64,000 nt of DNA, from NCBI GenBank assembly GCA_023053545.1, contig JAKZAN010000004.1:4836001-4900000 (forward strand), given 5' to 3'. Made by a program: the position numbers and the translations under genes. Origin of the DNA: Lepidurus packardi. Taxonomy: Eukaryota; Arthropoda; Branchiopoda; Notostraca; Triopsidae. Within the stretch, counting starts at the first letter, position 1. Every line of letters begins with the position of its first letter. The notes under the pieces are model-generated. The model searched no databases. It was given only the letters and a program-made list of their open reading frames with translations, and was not told the origin of the DNA. Below, in pieces: positions 23,675-36,200 of the stretch.

Positions 23675-25996
23675 CCGTTTTCGTACGTCTTCTGCTTTCA
23701 CACTCGTTTTGGGGTGCTTTCTTCTGCGGATGTGTTTGTGGGGCCTTTACGCTTATTTCTAAGTTTTGCACGCTTTGTTAATAAAATGATTTCATGCGTA
23801 CTGATTTATTTCTCTCTAATAGTTTTCCGTGGCGAAATGAAGGTGAAGAGGAACACCCAACCCTGCGCCAAGAGGTAAACATCTACTTCCGACCCTGACG
23901 TCAGTTTAAAGGTCATGAGGAGCTTCGGAGTGATGGTAGTAACACTTTGTAGAGTTACGTATAAAAGTTAGAAAAGATTGTTTAAAATTTATCTAATAGT
24001 TGAATAGTATAGATGCGTACTAATTAAAGGAATATAACAGATCCCTTCAACTCGATATGCCATTGGCTCCTGAGAGGGTTGGAAACATGTCATTCTTCTG
24101 TCAAAGACTCCGTGTGTCTACTGCCAAGGTCATACCGCGGCCAAGATTATATTTATTGGATTCTGCAGTTTTAACGCTGGAAGAATTGTGTGCCAAATGT
24201 GTGACTGCGCCGATCTCTTGCTAGTGTATTCTGCCACGTCTTTAAAGGAATTGCAGACCTAATTATTTTCCATAGGCGTTATTTAACGTTCGTGGCTTTC
24301 TGATTGGGAATACAGAAAGAGAAAACTACTGAACCCCCCTAATATGATACCTTGCTGCTTTCACGTACCAGTGGATCTTCTGGCCATGAATCTGATGGTT
24401 TCTGATGCAGTTCTAGTCAAATCAGGCTTCAAGCTTATCTTTCATCAATTATTTAAGGTTGTTGTAAAGGTTATTTATTTAAAACGTGTTTCCATTTCAA
24501 GTTTTAACCCTTCCAACTGAACTGTTGTACTTCAAGGCAAGGTTGGGGAATTTGAAGGGTCCTGATGTTCAGCACATCTGCTTTATAGTTCGACTTCGTG
24601 TATTATTTTAAAAGTTTTGAGAACAGAATAGAATTGTAACGCTTGTTTTTCCAGTTTTTGTGCTTTTTAAAATGTGTTCCTCCCAAACATGCACTAGCAC
24701 TCAGTTGTCCAAACTGTGGGATTTTTTGCTACCTTTTGTTAGCTCCAAAAATTAGATTGTAAAATTATGCAAATGAGACCTTTTCCTTCCCCGCGGAAGC
24801 TTATTTGCTTATTTGTTGTACCCAAACGTTCCCATAAAACTTGTTTTTTATTGTACGATTTGTATTTCTTGAAATAAAAGCCAAAATTTTGAAAATTTGT
24901 GCGTGATTTTTGAAAAATCCGCGAAAAGGGGTGTGACCTCAATAAAATGGAGGAATGTTATTGGTGGATCGGACCAAAAAGGGGGCGTGGTTTCTTTTCG
25001 ATCTAGAAAAGCGTTTTCTGGGCTTTTTTCCATAAGGATCCCTGCACGATCAAGAGGGTCCCCTTCAAAAATCGTCAAAAATTGAGAGCCTCGCCCCTTT
25101 CTCTGTTCCCAACTCCCCTGCTCGGTTTCCCATCCCCGATATTCGAGCTCGTGATGCCGAGGCTTCACGAATTCAAATATGGGTGTTGGGAACCTTGAAC
25201 GGAAAAGCATAAGGTACAGAGAAAGGAAGCCATTCAATATTTCGTTTTTTCAACGAAATAAAGTGCCTCAACCAAGTTTCGAACCGAGAACCTCTCGTTC
25301 CAAACGCTTACGCCTTATCCACTTGGTCATAAGCTTATATGTAATGATGCCCTGAACTTATATAAATATAACGTCTGAACAAAGCAGTGTAACGGTGTAC
25401 CACTCGGTGTGAGTAGCATTCATATTGTCTTCGATTTATAAAAATATGATGGTTCGCGTACAACCATCATGTCTATAACAATACCTTGTACTCCAGAAGT
25501 TTGCATTATTATATTGTACTCTTCTGTATGTATTTTAAAATGTAATAAAAAATCCTTATTTATTTATTGTTTAAGAGTCAAAATCATTCACAATAAATTG
25601 CAGAGCAACGTGCTTGCTTTGAATTATTTTTGTTATAAGCTCACAAATGCAATACAATTTTTCAATGACAACCTATGGCTACTATGGACCGTAAACTTAA
25701 CTGTCACGTCCAGTAGGCTTGAACACACTATAAACAATGTGGAGGGCGCCAAATCCAAACAGCTAAGACATTTATCATAGGTTTTACGCACATCAGGCTT
25801 CAAACAAACTTCTGATCAATTACGGGTAAGTCCAGCCCTAATTTTCCCTAAGTAAATTAGAACAAAAGAAACCAAGGTTGTATTAATACTTATCGAAATA
25901 CTTTGCGTACAGTCATGTTATACATACAGCAATCATTATTCAGTAATAGTGTAATATTTCTAATATTACATGACTTCTATGTGTTTTATCTAGATT
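23675..25996. other. Intergenic, repeat-like
   Basis: No supported gene. AT-rich sequence with an AATAAA at 23780-23785. The block 24850-25240 has an open minus frame of 129 codons with low-complexity composition and looks like repeat-derived sequence rather than a gene. The tRNA-like element at 25264-25336 follows it. Confidence 0.45.
25264..25336 (-). repeat. tRNA-related sequence (SINE head or degenerate tRNA)
   Basis: On the minus strand, TGACCAAGTGGATAAGGC fits a pol III A box (class II tRNA type) and CGGTTCGAAACT a B box, spaced about as in a tRNA with a short variable arm. The T stem and acceptor stem pair poorly and I cannot fold a convincing cloverleaf, so a tRNA-derived SINE or decayed tRNA is more likely than a working tRNA. 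Confidence 0.45.
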
Positions 25997-26002
25997 TTTA
26001 TT
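25997..26002 (-). terminator. Polyadenylation signal of CC2D2A
   Basis: AATAAA on the minus strand (TTTATT on plus), 53 bp beyond the CC2D2A stop codon. Further copies lie at 25559-25568. Confidence 0.6.
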
Positions 26003-26054
26003 TCTTGGCTAGTGCTTTGGCGACTTTTAGGAGCGCTTTGGTAGGAAGGAAGTC

Positions 26055-27204
26055 TTATAAAGACTCCTTTTTGAGAAGCGCAGCAACATACAGCCACACA
26101 TAAACGGCTAGGCTAGGATATGGATGCACATAAACCGCAAGAGCAAACTCCACACTTGGATCACTATGCCGATGTAGCCCTGTCGAATACAACATGTCTC
26201 CAATAACTTCCACATCGGTAACTCCCGTTTCCATAGGAAATCCCCACATCTAAAATTATAACTTTCGTTATTTACGTAAACAAATTATCCATAACAGTTT
26301 ACACCTTGTACGGACTTAGAAGAGCTCGTAACTCTTGCACGGAATCATTGTCAATGGCAGTTCCTTCAGATCGAGACAACTCTAAGCGCGGAAGAAACTT
26401 CCTCAATAACGTGCCACAATGCCGATTCCATCTTGTCCTGTGCGGCGAAATTCAAAAACAAATTAAATCTGTTCTTGTATTATCCATAGCTAAACATACC
26501 TTCGATTCTTCCTCCAGCCCATGAAAGCTTCTTTCATTTTACGTTCCAATCGTTCTTGTAGCTCTTGGACCCACTTAGTGTGTGGTACGCTGAAAGTTAA
26601 CTCCGTCGCCGCCTGTATACCGACAGAGGGCTTAATCAACTGGCGCCCGAAAAGTGGTCTCCAATCCGTAACTCGGCTAACATCATACCTCAAGAGGCCA
26701 GGATGTACTTGAACCTGAACATTCAGCCAAAACTTCACCCAGAAGACGTTACTAAGGATCTTAGCAAAACTTTACTGAAAAACTTACGTTGTCTGCACTA
26801 ACTAGAGCAAAGACTTTCTGTAGTGGACAGAGGCTATCATTTATTGGCAGCCGTTGACCAGTTACGGCATTGAAAAGCCACCACTCATTACGGACTTGCA
26901 GATGAACCAGCACATAAGCTGTGCTGCCTTCGGGTAATCCCAAGCCCAGTACCAAGTAGCATTTCCACTTCATCGCTAGGAAGAAATTAGCGAGCAAAAT
27001 AGCATGCTCCTCTTCATCGCCACATAGCATTTCTAAAAATTGCTAGCGATACAGAAATCATTAACGGAATTCTGGAAAGAGCCTTAACTACCTCCGAGTG
27101 TGCCCAAATATCTAGAGGTCCCATAAATATCCTGCTATCAGAAATGCAGGGTATAGCAGAAACAAATCGTGCCAGTTTTCCCATTGCAATACTAGGATTG
27201 TCAT
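26055..27204 (-). other. Cc2d2a: CC2D2A C-terminal transglutaminase-like domain
   Basis: Five exons encode [59 protein letters not shown] and [13 protein letters not shown]. These correspond to the C-terminal domain of CC2D2A, which published structural work describes as a transglutaminase-peptidase-like fold that is probably inactive; I cannot judge activity here. The acceptor at 27043 is preferred over one at 27033 because only it joins in frame (HSE|QFLEML). The acceptor at 26733 gives DN|FWLNVQ, equal in length to the human segment. Confidence 0.85.
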
Positions 27205-30200
27205 CTGAAATTACACAGAAGTTATAACACAATTGACTTCCGAGTCATTAAAGGCCACGGTTTAGTTCAAGTAGTTGATATTTTTGTCGAAACATGGCAC
27301 TGATGCCATAACCCTACATCATGAGAATTATGCAACTTGAAAAAAAACTTGAAACAAATTTAAAAGAAACTTAATGACATAATTGAAAAATTCTTTTTGT
27401 AGAAAATTTCTTTATAAAAAATATTTTAAAACACCGCGTCAAAAGAATATATGATCGTTAAAATTTCCATAACTTGAATAAGTTTAAATAAATCATATAT
27501 GTATGTAAATCGTTGACGCAGCATTTTAAGATATTTTTGTTAAGATATTTAAAAAAAGAATTGTTCAATTATATCATTACATTTCTTTTAAATTTGCGTT
27601 CCAAGTTGCATAAGTCTCATATCAACACGTTCTCCGGATTTAGTGACAAATGTATGTACTGTATCCAGCTGTCAAAACTGACACTGATGTCTCAATTTCG
27701 AACAATTAATTCTTCTTTTTTCAGCTAATAGAGTGAGAAGTGCAGGTTTTAACCTAATCTAACCTAAATTAAGCCAACCTAACCTAAGTTAACCTAATGC
27801 ATTTTCAATCGAACTACAATTTTCAACTGGAACGACACCCGTTTGTCGTAGTTTTCCAGGAGAACGTTTTGCAACAATATGACACTTAGTGTCAGTTTGA
27901 TCTCCGGGTTCTGAAACTGGAGAGCCTGTTGCAACTAGGGGGTATGACATCAGTGCCATCTTTTGAGAAAAAGATCAAGTACTTGGACTACACCGTTGCC
28001 TTGGGTGCGTTTTATTGTGAACTGATCCGTTCAACAGTTCTTCCGTTGGACAGCTCTGAACAACAAAACGGACGTTCTGCAGTTCGCCGTTCAACTGGCC
28101 GAGTTGAACTGACCGAGTTGAACGAGCGTTGACAGTAAAACGTCCGTCAAGCTTTGGGGCGGAGTTAGGGATCGTCCAGAGTTCTACTATGCACCAGGGA
28201 CGCAGTTGAACTGAAAGCGGTTTTCGAGTTACGCGCCAAGCCATCCCGTTGAGCTGTTCTCGCTAAAACGCCCGCCCAGCTGATCCCCGTCGACGCGAAA
28301 GTGCCCGTTAAGCCAACTGGCCAACGCAGTTACCGTTCACAATAAAATGCACCCCTTAAAAGGTCTACCAAGTAATTGTTCCGGTGGATTAATGGGCTTC
28401 AGATACCGTCCGATATAGGTCGTTTTTCCATCCAAACCCACTACCAACGGATTAACCACTCGCCCAGGAAAATCGCGCGTAGCGTTGGATACAAACTGTT
28501 GTACGCTATTCACCACAAATTCTTCCTCTATGCTTTCCAAGTGAGGCTATAAGAAAACAGTAAGGTAATGCGTAACGCAAAAAAGTACCTTATTATACAC
28601 GTATCCCCTTACTTTGCTTGGCTCTGGAGGGTTTAAAGGTGGCTGTAGCGTGATAAACAGAGTTAGATATGGTCCCAATGGAGTTACGAGTCCTTCTGTG
28701 GCCGAACTGAAGAAACGATTTGGCGAATCTGGGCCTGAGTTGCTCTCATAGCCAAACAGTATAGGCGCCGTCTTGAGCCGAAAGGTTCCATCAATCTAAA
28801 AAGCAAATAAGCAAGTACTTATTTCTATCTCCAAAAAATTATATATTTTTTCCTCACCCTGTCCTGCTGGTAAATAGTAGAGAAAGGAATTTGAATGCCT
28901 CCAAGCCAATGACGGTCGAAACGTTGGTGCACATGGGTTTCACGATCTCTTTGGTCTTCCAAGACGTCAACGATAACTTCGTCAAATAACTGGATATACA
29001 AAACGTCAGGGACGACGCTTAATCCAGACGGAGTCAAATCGCCATGGGGAGGACTAGAATTAATGGTCTTAATTTTCCTTTTCATAAAAAAGCGAAAACT
29101 TTTACATGAAAGGAAGCTTTAATTCTTGATTCCAAGTCGGACTAGGTCCAACGGCTGTGTTCGTTCGTGCGACACAACGCTGGAATGTGATTTCCACAAA
29201 AGGCCTCACACTTATTTCCTGAAAATCTTCATTTTTACCTATAAATACCAATATGCTATTAAATACCGACTAAATAAATATTTTTAAATATTCAAATAAT
29301 ACAATATTTATATTAATAATAAAATATACATATTTTTTATATAAATATTACTATAAATATCTGATATTTTTTTCCAAATGTGTAACTTTACTTGTCTTTC
29401 GTAAGGGATCCGTTTCTTTCCTAATGGGCACGTGGAAAGCTTGCACGACATGAACTAGTATGTGTACAGATTGACCGCCTAATCCAAGACTAAGGCCACC
29501 TTGAATACCCTTCCTCTCTTGTCTTTCAGGTCGTAAAGGTCGCTTTGGGCTGAATAAAGACATTAACGTCAAACCTAGCGTTCTGCATACAAAAGGACAC
29601 ATTAACTTTCTTTGTTTCTTAGTGCTATAAGGTAAGTACCCTATGTCCGGAACTTGCTCTTCAATGACAATGTCAGATAAGACCCTCTTATGGCAGGCTT
29701 CTTGGTGCAAGGCTGAAATCTTTAGCCGAATCAAGGCCAGTTTCTTCTTGCCCTCAGCCCGGCGTCCATCAATGGGGTTTTTCACGTTGTAATGCTCGGT
29801 AGACGCAGTTAGTTTCGACTCTCTTTCTTGCTTACGCTTCTCACAAACCTAAAATACTGTACACTGAAACGTTTTCATCGCTCTGAAACCTATTAAAGTG
29901 GCCAATACCTTAAGAATATCTCGAGATATATCTTGAGATCTGATTGGAACCATAGTCATGTCTCGGAATTCTGTATCGCCCAAGAATCTCTTCTTCAAAA
30001 TCTGCAGTCTGAGGTCAGAATCAATCTCGTCTTGGCTGCAAAAGTCAAACGGCTCTGTCAGGGCATTCAAAAGGAAATCGTCAGCGGTTTCTGCACCATT
30101 TTCAGCCTCCTAAATGAATGAAGGCGTTTTCTGCGTATCAATTCGTAAAGAATGCGTCATTCTAAAAGTTACCTGCAAAGCCTCTAGCAGGTGTACATTC

Positions 30201-33200
30201 GCGGGATCATTCAAGTCTAGCTGTGTTTCATCCATACACGATTTCAGCTGGCCTGGGTTATGTCTGTTTTTCTGTGATAACAACATGTCTGTTTTGCCGC
30301 TCCATACAGATTCAGGTGGGCATTTGGCTACACCTTGTGAATCATAACCCCAGCCGATTCTGCATTTCACCACACCTCCGGTGAATAACGGCGAAGACAC
30401 TTGATTTCCACCAGCATACGTCATTCCGCTACCCATTCCGCCTCTTGAGGGAGGAACAACCAGTGTTGTAGTAAAAGAGTAGCTGTGAACTGTAGCATGT
30501 TTCAGTGTGGTTTTACTATGGAAAAAAATCATGCAGTAATAATTTAAAAATAATTTAAAGAAAATTTTAGAATAACAGAAATTACAAAATACCTATCTGG
30601 TATTGGCAATGGAATTTTAGCCAACAGTTTACATCCGGACCAAGAGCTGCCTTCCTTTTCCCAAACTTGCAAAGATAAGGAATGTGGCGGTTGCCGTACC
30701 CATAAACTAAAGGCTTGTTGGATACAGCTGCGAAATGTTTCCGATAATGGGTACAAACTAGTACAGGTAGCTTCTTTGCCATTATACAGTACGCTAATGG
30801 AGTATTGCAATTTAGAAATTGCTAATCTACGCTGGTTATCACTGCGAAAGCCAAAACATTACCATATTATGAGAAAAGAAAAAGTGGCTTATCTTGTTTA
30901 TATTTACAATCACAGGTGCAGATTTTACCTAGCAGGGAAGGAGGAGTCACCACTGTTCGTGCTTCTGTACTTGAGCTCCAGGACGATTTTAGGCTCCCCT
31001 GGTGGCCGGCGACATCGTAAAGCATTTTCCACGATCGTCTCCCGCATTTCCTCTTCATTAAACTGCCATTCTGGTGGTTCGGGTTTTTCCGCTATCTCGT
31101 CTAGGGAATCGTCTTCCAACTGGGATGCTCTGCGCTCCTTTTTCTTCAATTTGCGCTCGGTTCTCTATAGATCAAACCTCAGTGAAATGCACGCCGGTCA
31201 GATAAAAAACCGCAAAAAAAACTACTAAGTTCTTTGAGAGAAAATACAATACTTTTTCCTGAACTTTAGCTTTCCAGTCTTCGAGTCCCTTTTCGTATTC
31301 TTTTTGCTCCATTCCTAAATGCCTTTCATAGTCCCGTTGCTTTTCTTTAAGCTCACGCTCAATTTCTTCTTCCCATTCAGCCATATCTTGCTCATAATCT
31401 GCCTCTTCTTTATGGATAACCAGCTGAACATCCGTGTTCGCTAACCCGGTGTTTTTACGCGCATCTTTCAATGACTTCCAGACGCTGAGAATGGTGCGCA
31501 GCAAAACTCGGTCCTTTTCCCATTCTGCGTCACGCTGCTGTCTCAACGATGCGATATTGTTCTTATTCTTCTCTACTCTTTGCACCGTCAGCTCATCGCA
31601 ACGACCTTCCATGGCGTTTTCGAGCGTTTCCGTGGCTTCGTGCAATGCACGTAATTTTTGGGTCCATCGATTGGTGACATCACGTTGTATTCGCTGGCCG
31701 TAGGTTTCGTATAATTGCATTAGTTGCTGGGCGAGCACGTGTTCTTCGGCAAACAAGGCATGATGATGAAAGACGAGCTCAGTAATATCCAATTCCAAAG
31801 GATACGCTGCGTCCATCAAAACCGGCTCCGTGCTGCCAATGGTACTCATCCGGGCCTGTGCCACGCCAGCGAAAAACAAACGACGCCAAAACGTACAAGA
31901 TTACCATGAGTGACATACAATCTTCGCAAGCGTATCAAATGTGTGTAAAAAATCTTTACGTGTTTAAACTCGCTTTGTAAAGCTGGAGGTAATTCAGTTT
32001 CAAAGAGCACCGGACGTAACGGCTGACTCCGCAAAGGATTCGGTAGCGACAACACTTGCCCATCTTCCCCAAACCAATTCCTACACATATGAATTACATA
32101 CAATTCCTACAAATATGAATTACATACAATTCCTACACACTTTAGAAAAAGAATAGACAATTTTTAAAAGAGTAAACTGATATCATTAACGGGAACTCAA
32201 AGTTCACTGGATTCCTTGCATAACATCCGACTGATGAAATCAAGTACCAAATTATTTTGCCTCATATTAGCAAACCGATACTTACTACACTCAAAACGTA
32301 TCTCAATCTCAATCTAGGCTACATAATTGTTTGGGTTTATTCATAAAAACACATTTATTTTAGTTTATTATCTAAATATAGATCATAATCAAACACATTC
32401 AGTGTTAATTTCTTATTTTTTCTTAAAAAATAGAATACAGCGTAATGAGCAAAGGTCGTTTTTTAATTTTAGCTTAATATAGCGTAATTACACAAATGTA
32501 GGTAGAATAAGGCTAATTAACGTACGTGCTGCCTTCAGCCAAAAGACGCTGTTCCAGACGATTAATATTGCGAGGTGCAACCCAAGGTTTAGATCCCACG
32601 TAAAGTCCTTCATCCTCCGGATACCAAGGCGTTAAGTCTTCAGGTAATTTGCTGCTTAATGGAGCTGTAACACACCAACACCAACACAGAGAAGATAGAA
32701 AGTAAAGAAAAAACAGATGACAAGCGGCCAGGATCGTAGTAAGAGTGATGTATGGGTTCATTCCGTCTGGAAAAGCCACGTAGGAGCAGAAGGCTGGCCT
32801 GAGTGAGAAAAATGTTATCAAACTCTTTCATATACCTGGAGCCAAACTTGGCACATAGAGTAACTTGGCTTCCGCTTCCAACCGCCGCTCGTGCCCAACG
32901 TAGGTGGCCCACTGTTTTTCCACTAATTGCCAATGATCCATTTCCTCCGGTTCGAAGTCGCACAGCAACAATCGACTATCTGCTCCTGATGACTTTTTAT
33001 CATCTCCTTCCTCTGCTTCTTCTTTTTCTACCTCTACAATCTCGTCTACGGTTTCTGGGGACAGTTCATCATTTTCTACAACCTTACCGTCTAGCGAATC
33101 TATAGAAAAAGAACACCAAAACCAGAATAAACTTGTCCAGTTTGTGATTGCTTAAACTTCTCATAAAGTCTATAATTAACCTTACTTTTGATTTCCTCAG

Positions 33201-36200
33201 GTAAAGAAGGCATCTTGTCGGGCCAAAAGACTGTCGTAAAAAACTCGAAAGCTTCATCTCGACTAGGATGTCCGGACACTTGACAATCGTGCTCCCTCTA
33301 GAAACATGAAACCACAAAAAAAAACTTGTTAGTCATGCCAATTAGCCAAACCTTTCTATTTATAGAGTTTTCATCCCCGTTTGCAGCTAGTATAAAAAAG
33401 AAGGTAACCTGCTCCTTTATAACACGGTCTCTATTTAGCAAAATGTTGACTGTCATTGCAGCGTCAGGTTTTATTATTGAAGTGTAGTAGAGCGTGATTC
33501 CCTTTGTTTAACGTAGAGTTTACCGGAGACAGCGAGCTGAACTTGGTCCAGACTTTTAACAAGATATATACAGGACGCCAGATTCTTCAGACAAAAAAAG
33601 AAGACAGGCTAAAGGCCAGCTTTGTTTGTGAAATAAAGAAAGGGAATCAAGAGATTGTGGCAACTCGTTAGTCGCAAAGTTGGTGGGCGCTGTATGAAGA
33701 CAGTAAGGCGGTTTGTTGGTCTCATCCCGTCAGTCAATCAAAGGATGTCCGGTCGCACCGTCCAAAACTTTTAAAAAAAATAAAAAATCCCCACCTTCAT
33801 TGTTTTAACCGTAATCTCAAACTCTCCCCACCTCCACTTTGCCCTATCTGTTAAAAGACCTTTATGGTCGTGCTGTCAGCGGAAACTCTGACAAGTCATC
33901 CAACGTTAAGAAAAATCCATCAACCGTAAATTCTCCCAGTATCGCATAGTATAGCTCAGGAAATGAGTTGACATGTCTCCACGCAGTCCCAAGTCCGTGC
34001 TCCTCGTTTTCTTTCGGGAGGAGGAGTCGTGATTGGACGCTTATCTTTTTTTAATGAGTTATTCCAATGCCACACGCCAAATCCCGAAAAGCACAACTTA
34101 AATATTGGAGTAGTCTAATCTCCTCTGAGTGCTACCCAACAAGTTTCTGAATCACGCAAACAACCCAAATCGAGAGAGAATCCCATTTCGGGTCCTTCTC
34201 CTAATGGTAACTACATTGCTGGTCAGCGCCCACAGAAGTCGTTTCGGGTTTGTACCGCATTGCGCTCGCCAAGCCCTACCGAAAAGCTGCTGAATATTGA
34301 ATGGAGTCTGCGGACCCGAGGAGAGAGGTGAAGGGCCAGAGCTAATGTGATTACAACATACGTATCCCCTCAAAAACTTTAGTCCTCTATGAACCTATTC
34401 GATCTAACGCTAGCAGATGCCAAGCGAACCGAAATTATCCAAAACTTCCTTGTTTTTCCCTATAAATCCTAGGTCTTCTATATCGACCCCACTTGATACA
34501 CATCTTCAAGCTTTCTTGCCACTATTTAATTTCGCACAGACAATTGCTCCCCCTTCCTTTATAGACTATACTTCTTCATTTGACACCTGGTGTGCTCCAG
34601 TCCGTTGGTTGCTGTTGTGGTCAAAGGTATAGAACTGATGTATACATACTGGTTAAACTTATAAGGAAGTTGGGAAGCGACAAAACGCCCAAGCTATCCG
34701 GATGTTCCATATTTTCCCCTCACAGAACCTCCCAATTCTAATTTACTACAAGTGTCTTTTCTTCTGTAATAAAGTAATTGACACGGGTTTAATACAACTT
34801 GAAGGAAGGTGTTTCCTCAGATACCGTGTGCCGATAGTAAATATATAAATAAAGAATAGAGGGGGGGGGGGGGGGGCGGCTATTAGATAGTCCAACTGTA
34901 ACGGAACTTTAATGGAGCAGAGGCCGCGGTTGGGTATCCAGGAGGGAACTTTTCTTCGTCTTTAACCCACACCGGTTTTCACTTAATAAATCAGGAGCTC
35001 TGCAGCGCACATGAGTGGTCGGCTTCCTTTAATTAACAATAAATTGAACATTTGGGTCTCAAACGGTTTGGAACATTAAGGGAAAGGTACTCAAAGAACG
35101 GAACAAGATTCAAGAGGTAGATTGACACCTGGCAGCCCTCCCAAAAAATATATATAAAAAGGAGAAAAAAGGGAAGTGTTATGCACTATAGGAACACTAC
35201 GTGGGAACATGGCAAGACGTAAAGAAAAATAGGAAGTGCCTTACCATCTTTACGGGTTGCATTCTCAAAGAAACTCGATCAAACTCCCCCATGATCTTTC
35301 CCCAAATGCTATTCACCTTATTTCACAGAATTCTGTGAAAAACTTCTTTTTTAGCCCCATTGTGGGGAAGATAAGCTCAACTGCGTCTATACACACAGCC
35401 CACAAAACCCTTCCCCGCTCGTTTTCAAATAGCAAAAAAATGAAAGAAAATTCATTCCTGGGAAGAAAAAAATGAGAAATGAGGGTACATACTTACATTT
35501 ACCAATACTTCTTCCAATGAAAAGAGTAAAAATACTTTCGACGGTAGTTCTAAAAGGGTACTTAGAATATAGCTTCCATAGAAATGCCCTTTGAATTCCT
35601 CATACACCTTTTTTTGGAAAAAAATAAAAAGACTAGGATAAAGTGATACATGAAAGGCGTAAATCACAGCTGTTTATTAGCTTTAGCTTTGGCCTTTGCA
35701 GAAACCTTTCATATTGTCCGTCTGAAATCTCCCACATTCTTCTTTTAGCTTTTCGGAGAAGCGCCTAAAAAAAGGCGCATAATACAATGTACCGAGATGA
35801 AAGAAGGGTTAAGGGGAGTATATGTGACTTCCCGTCAAGGCACACTATCGGAAGAATAGAAAGGTATACATCCCGGAACCCGATTTTTTCCAAATAATTG
35901 CCTTCTGGCCTTTTTTTACGAAATTAGAGGATGGCACACACACGGGTGTATTGTGTCCGTTGTTTTTAGAATGTCACAGGTGCCATTTTTCCATGGTTTC
36001 TTGATTCCTGCGGCTGTGTGCCATCGCCACTGAGCGAGTGCGGGACGGACCATTTCACTCAGTATAGCTTTTTAACGTACATCTAAGTACAAGGGCTCTC
36101 TTTTACTCATCAAGCCCTTGTGCCTATGCATTCACACAGAAAAGACGTCCAGGTGTGTGTCAAGGAAGCCGCGTCAAGGTGTGCACAAGGAGCCCACTGC

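Noticed and set aside
24848-25237. 129-codon minus-strand frame
   Set aside because: Sequence looks repeat-derived and lies next to a tRNA-like element; not a gene I can support.
32722-32798. Possible extra CC2D2A exon ([13 protein letters not shown])
   Set aside because: Flanking exons join directly in phase and match the human spacing ([16 protein letters not shown]), so this is intron sequence.
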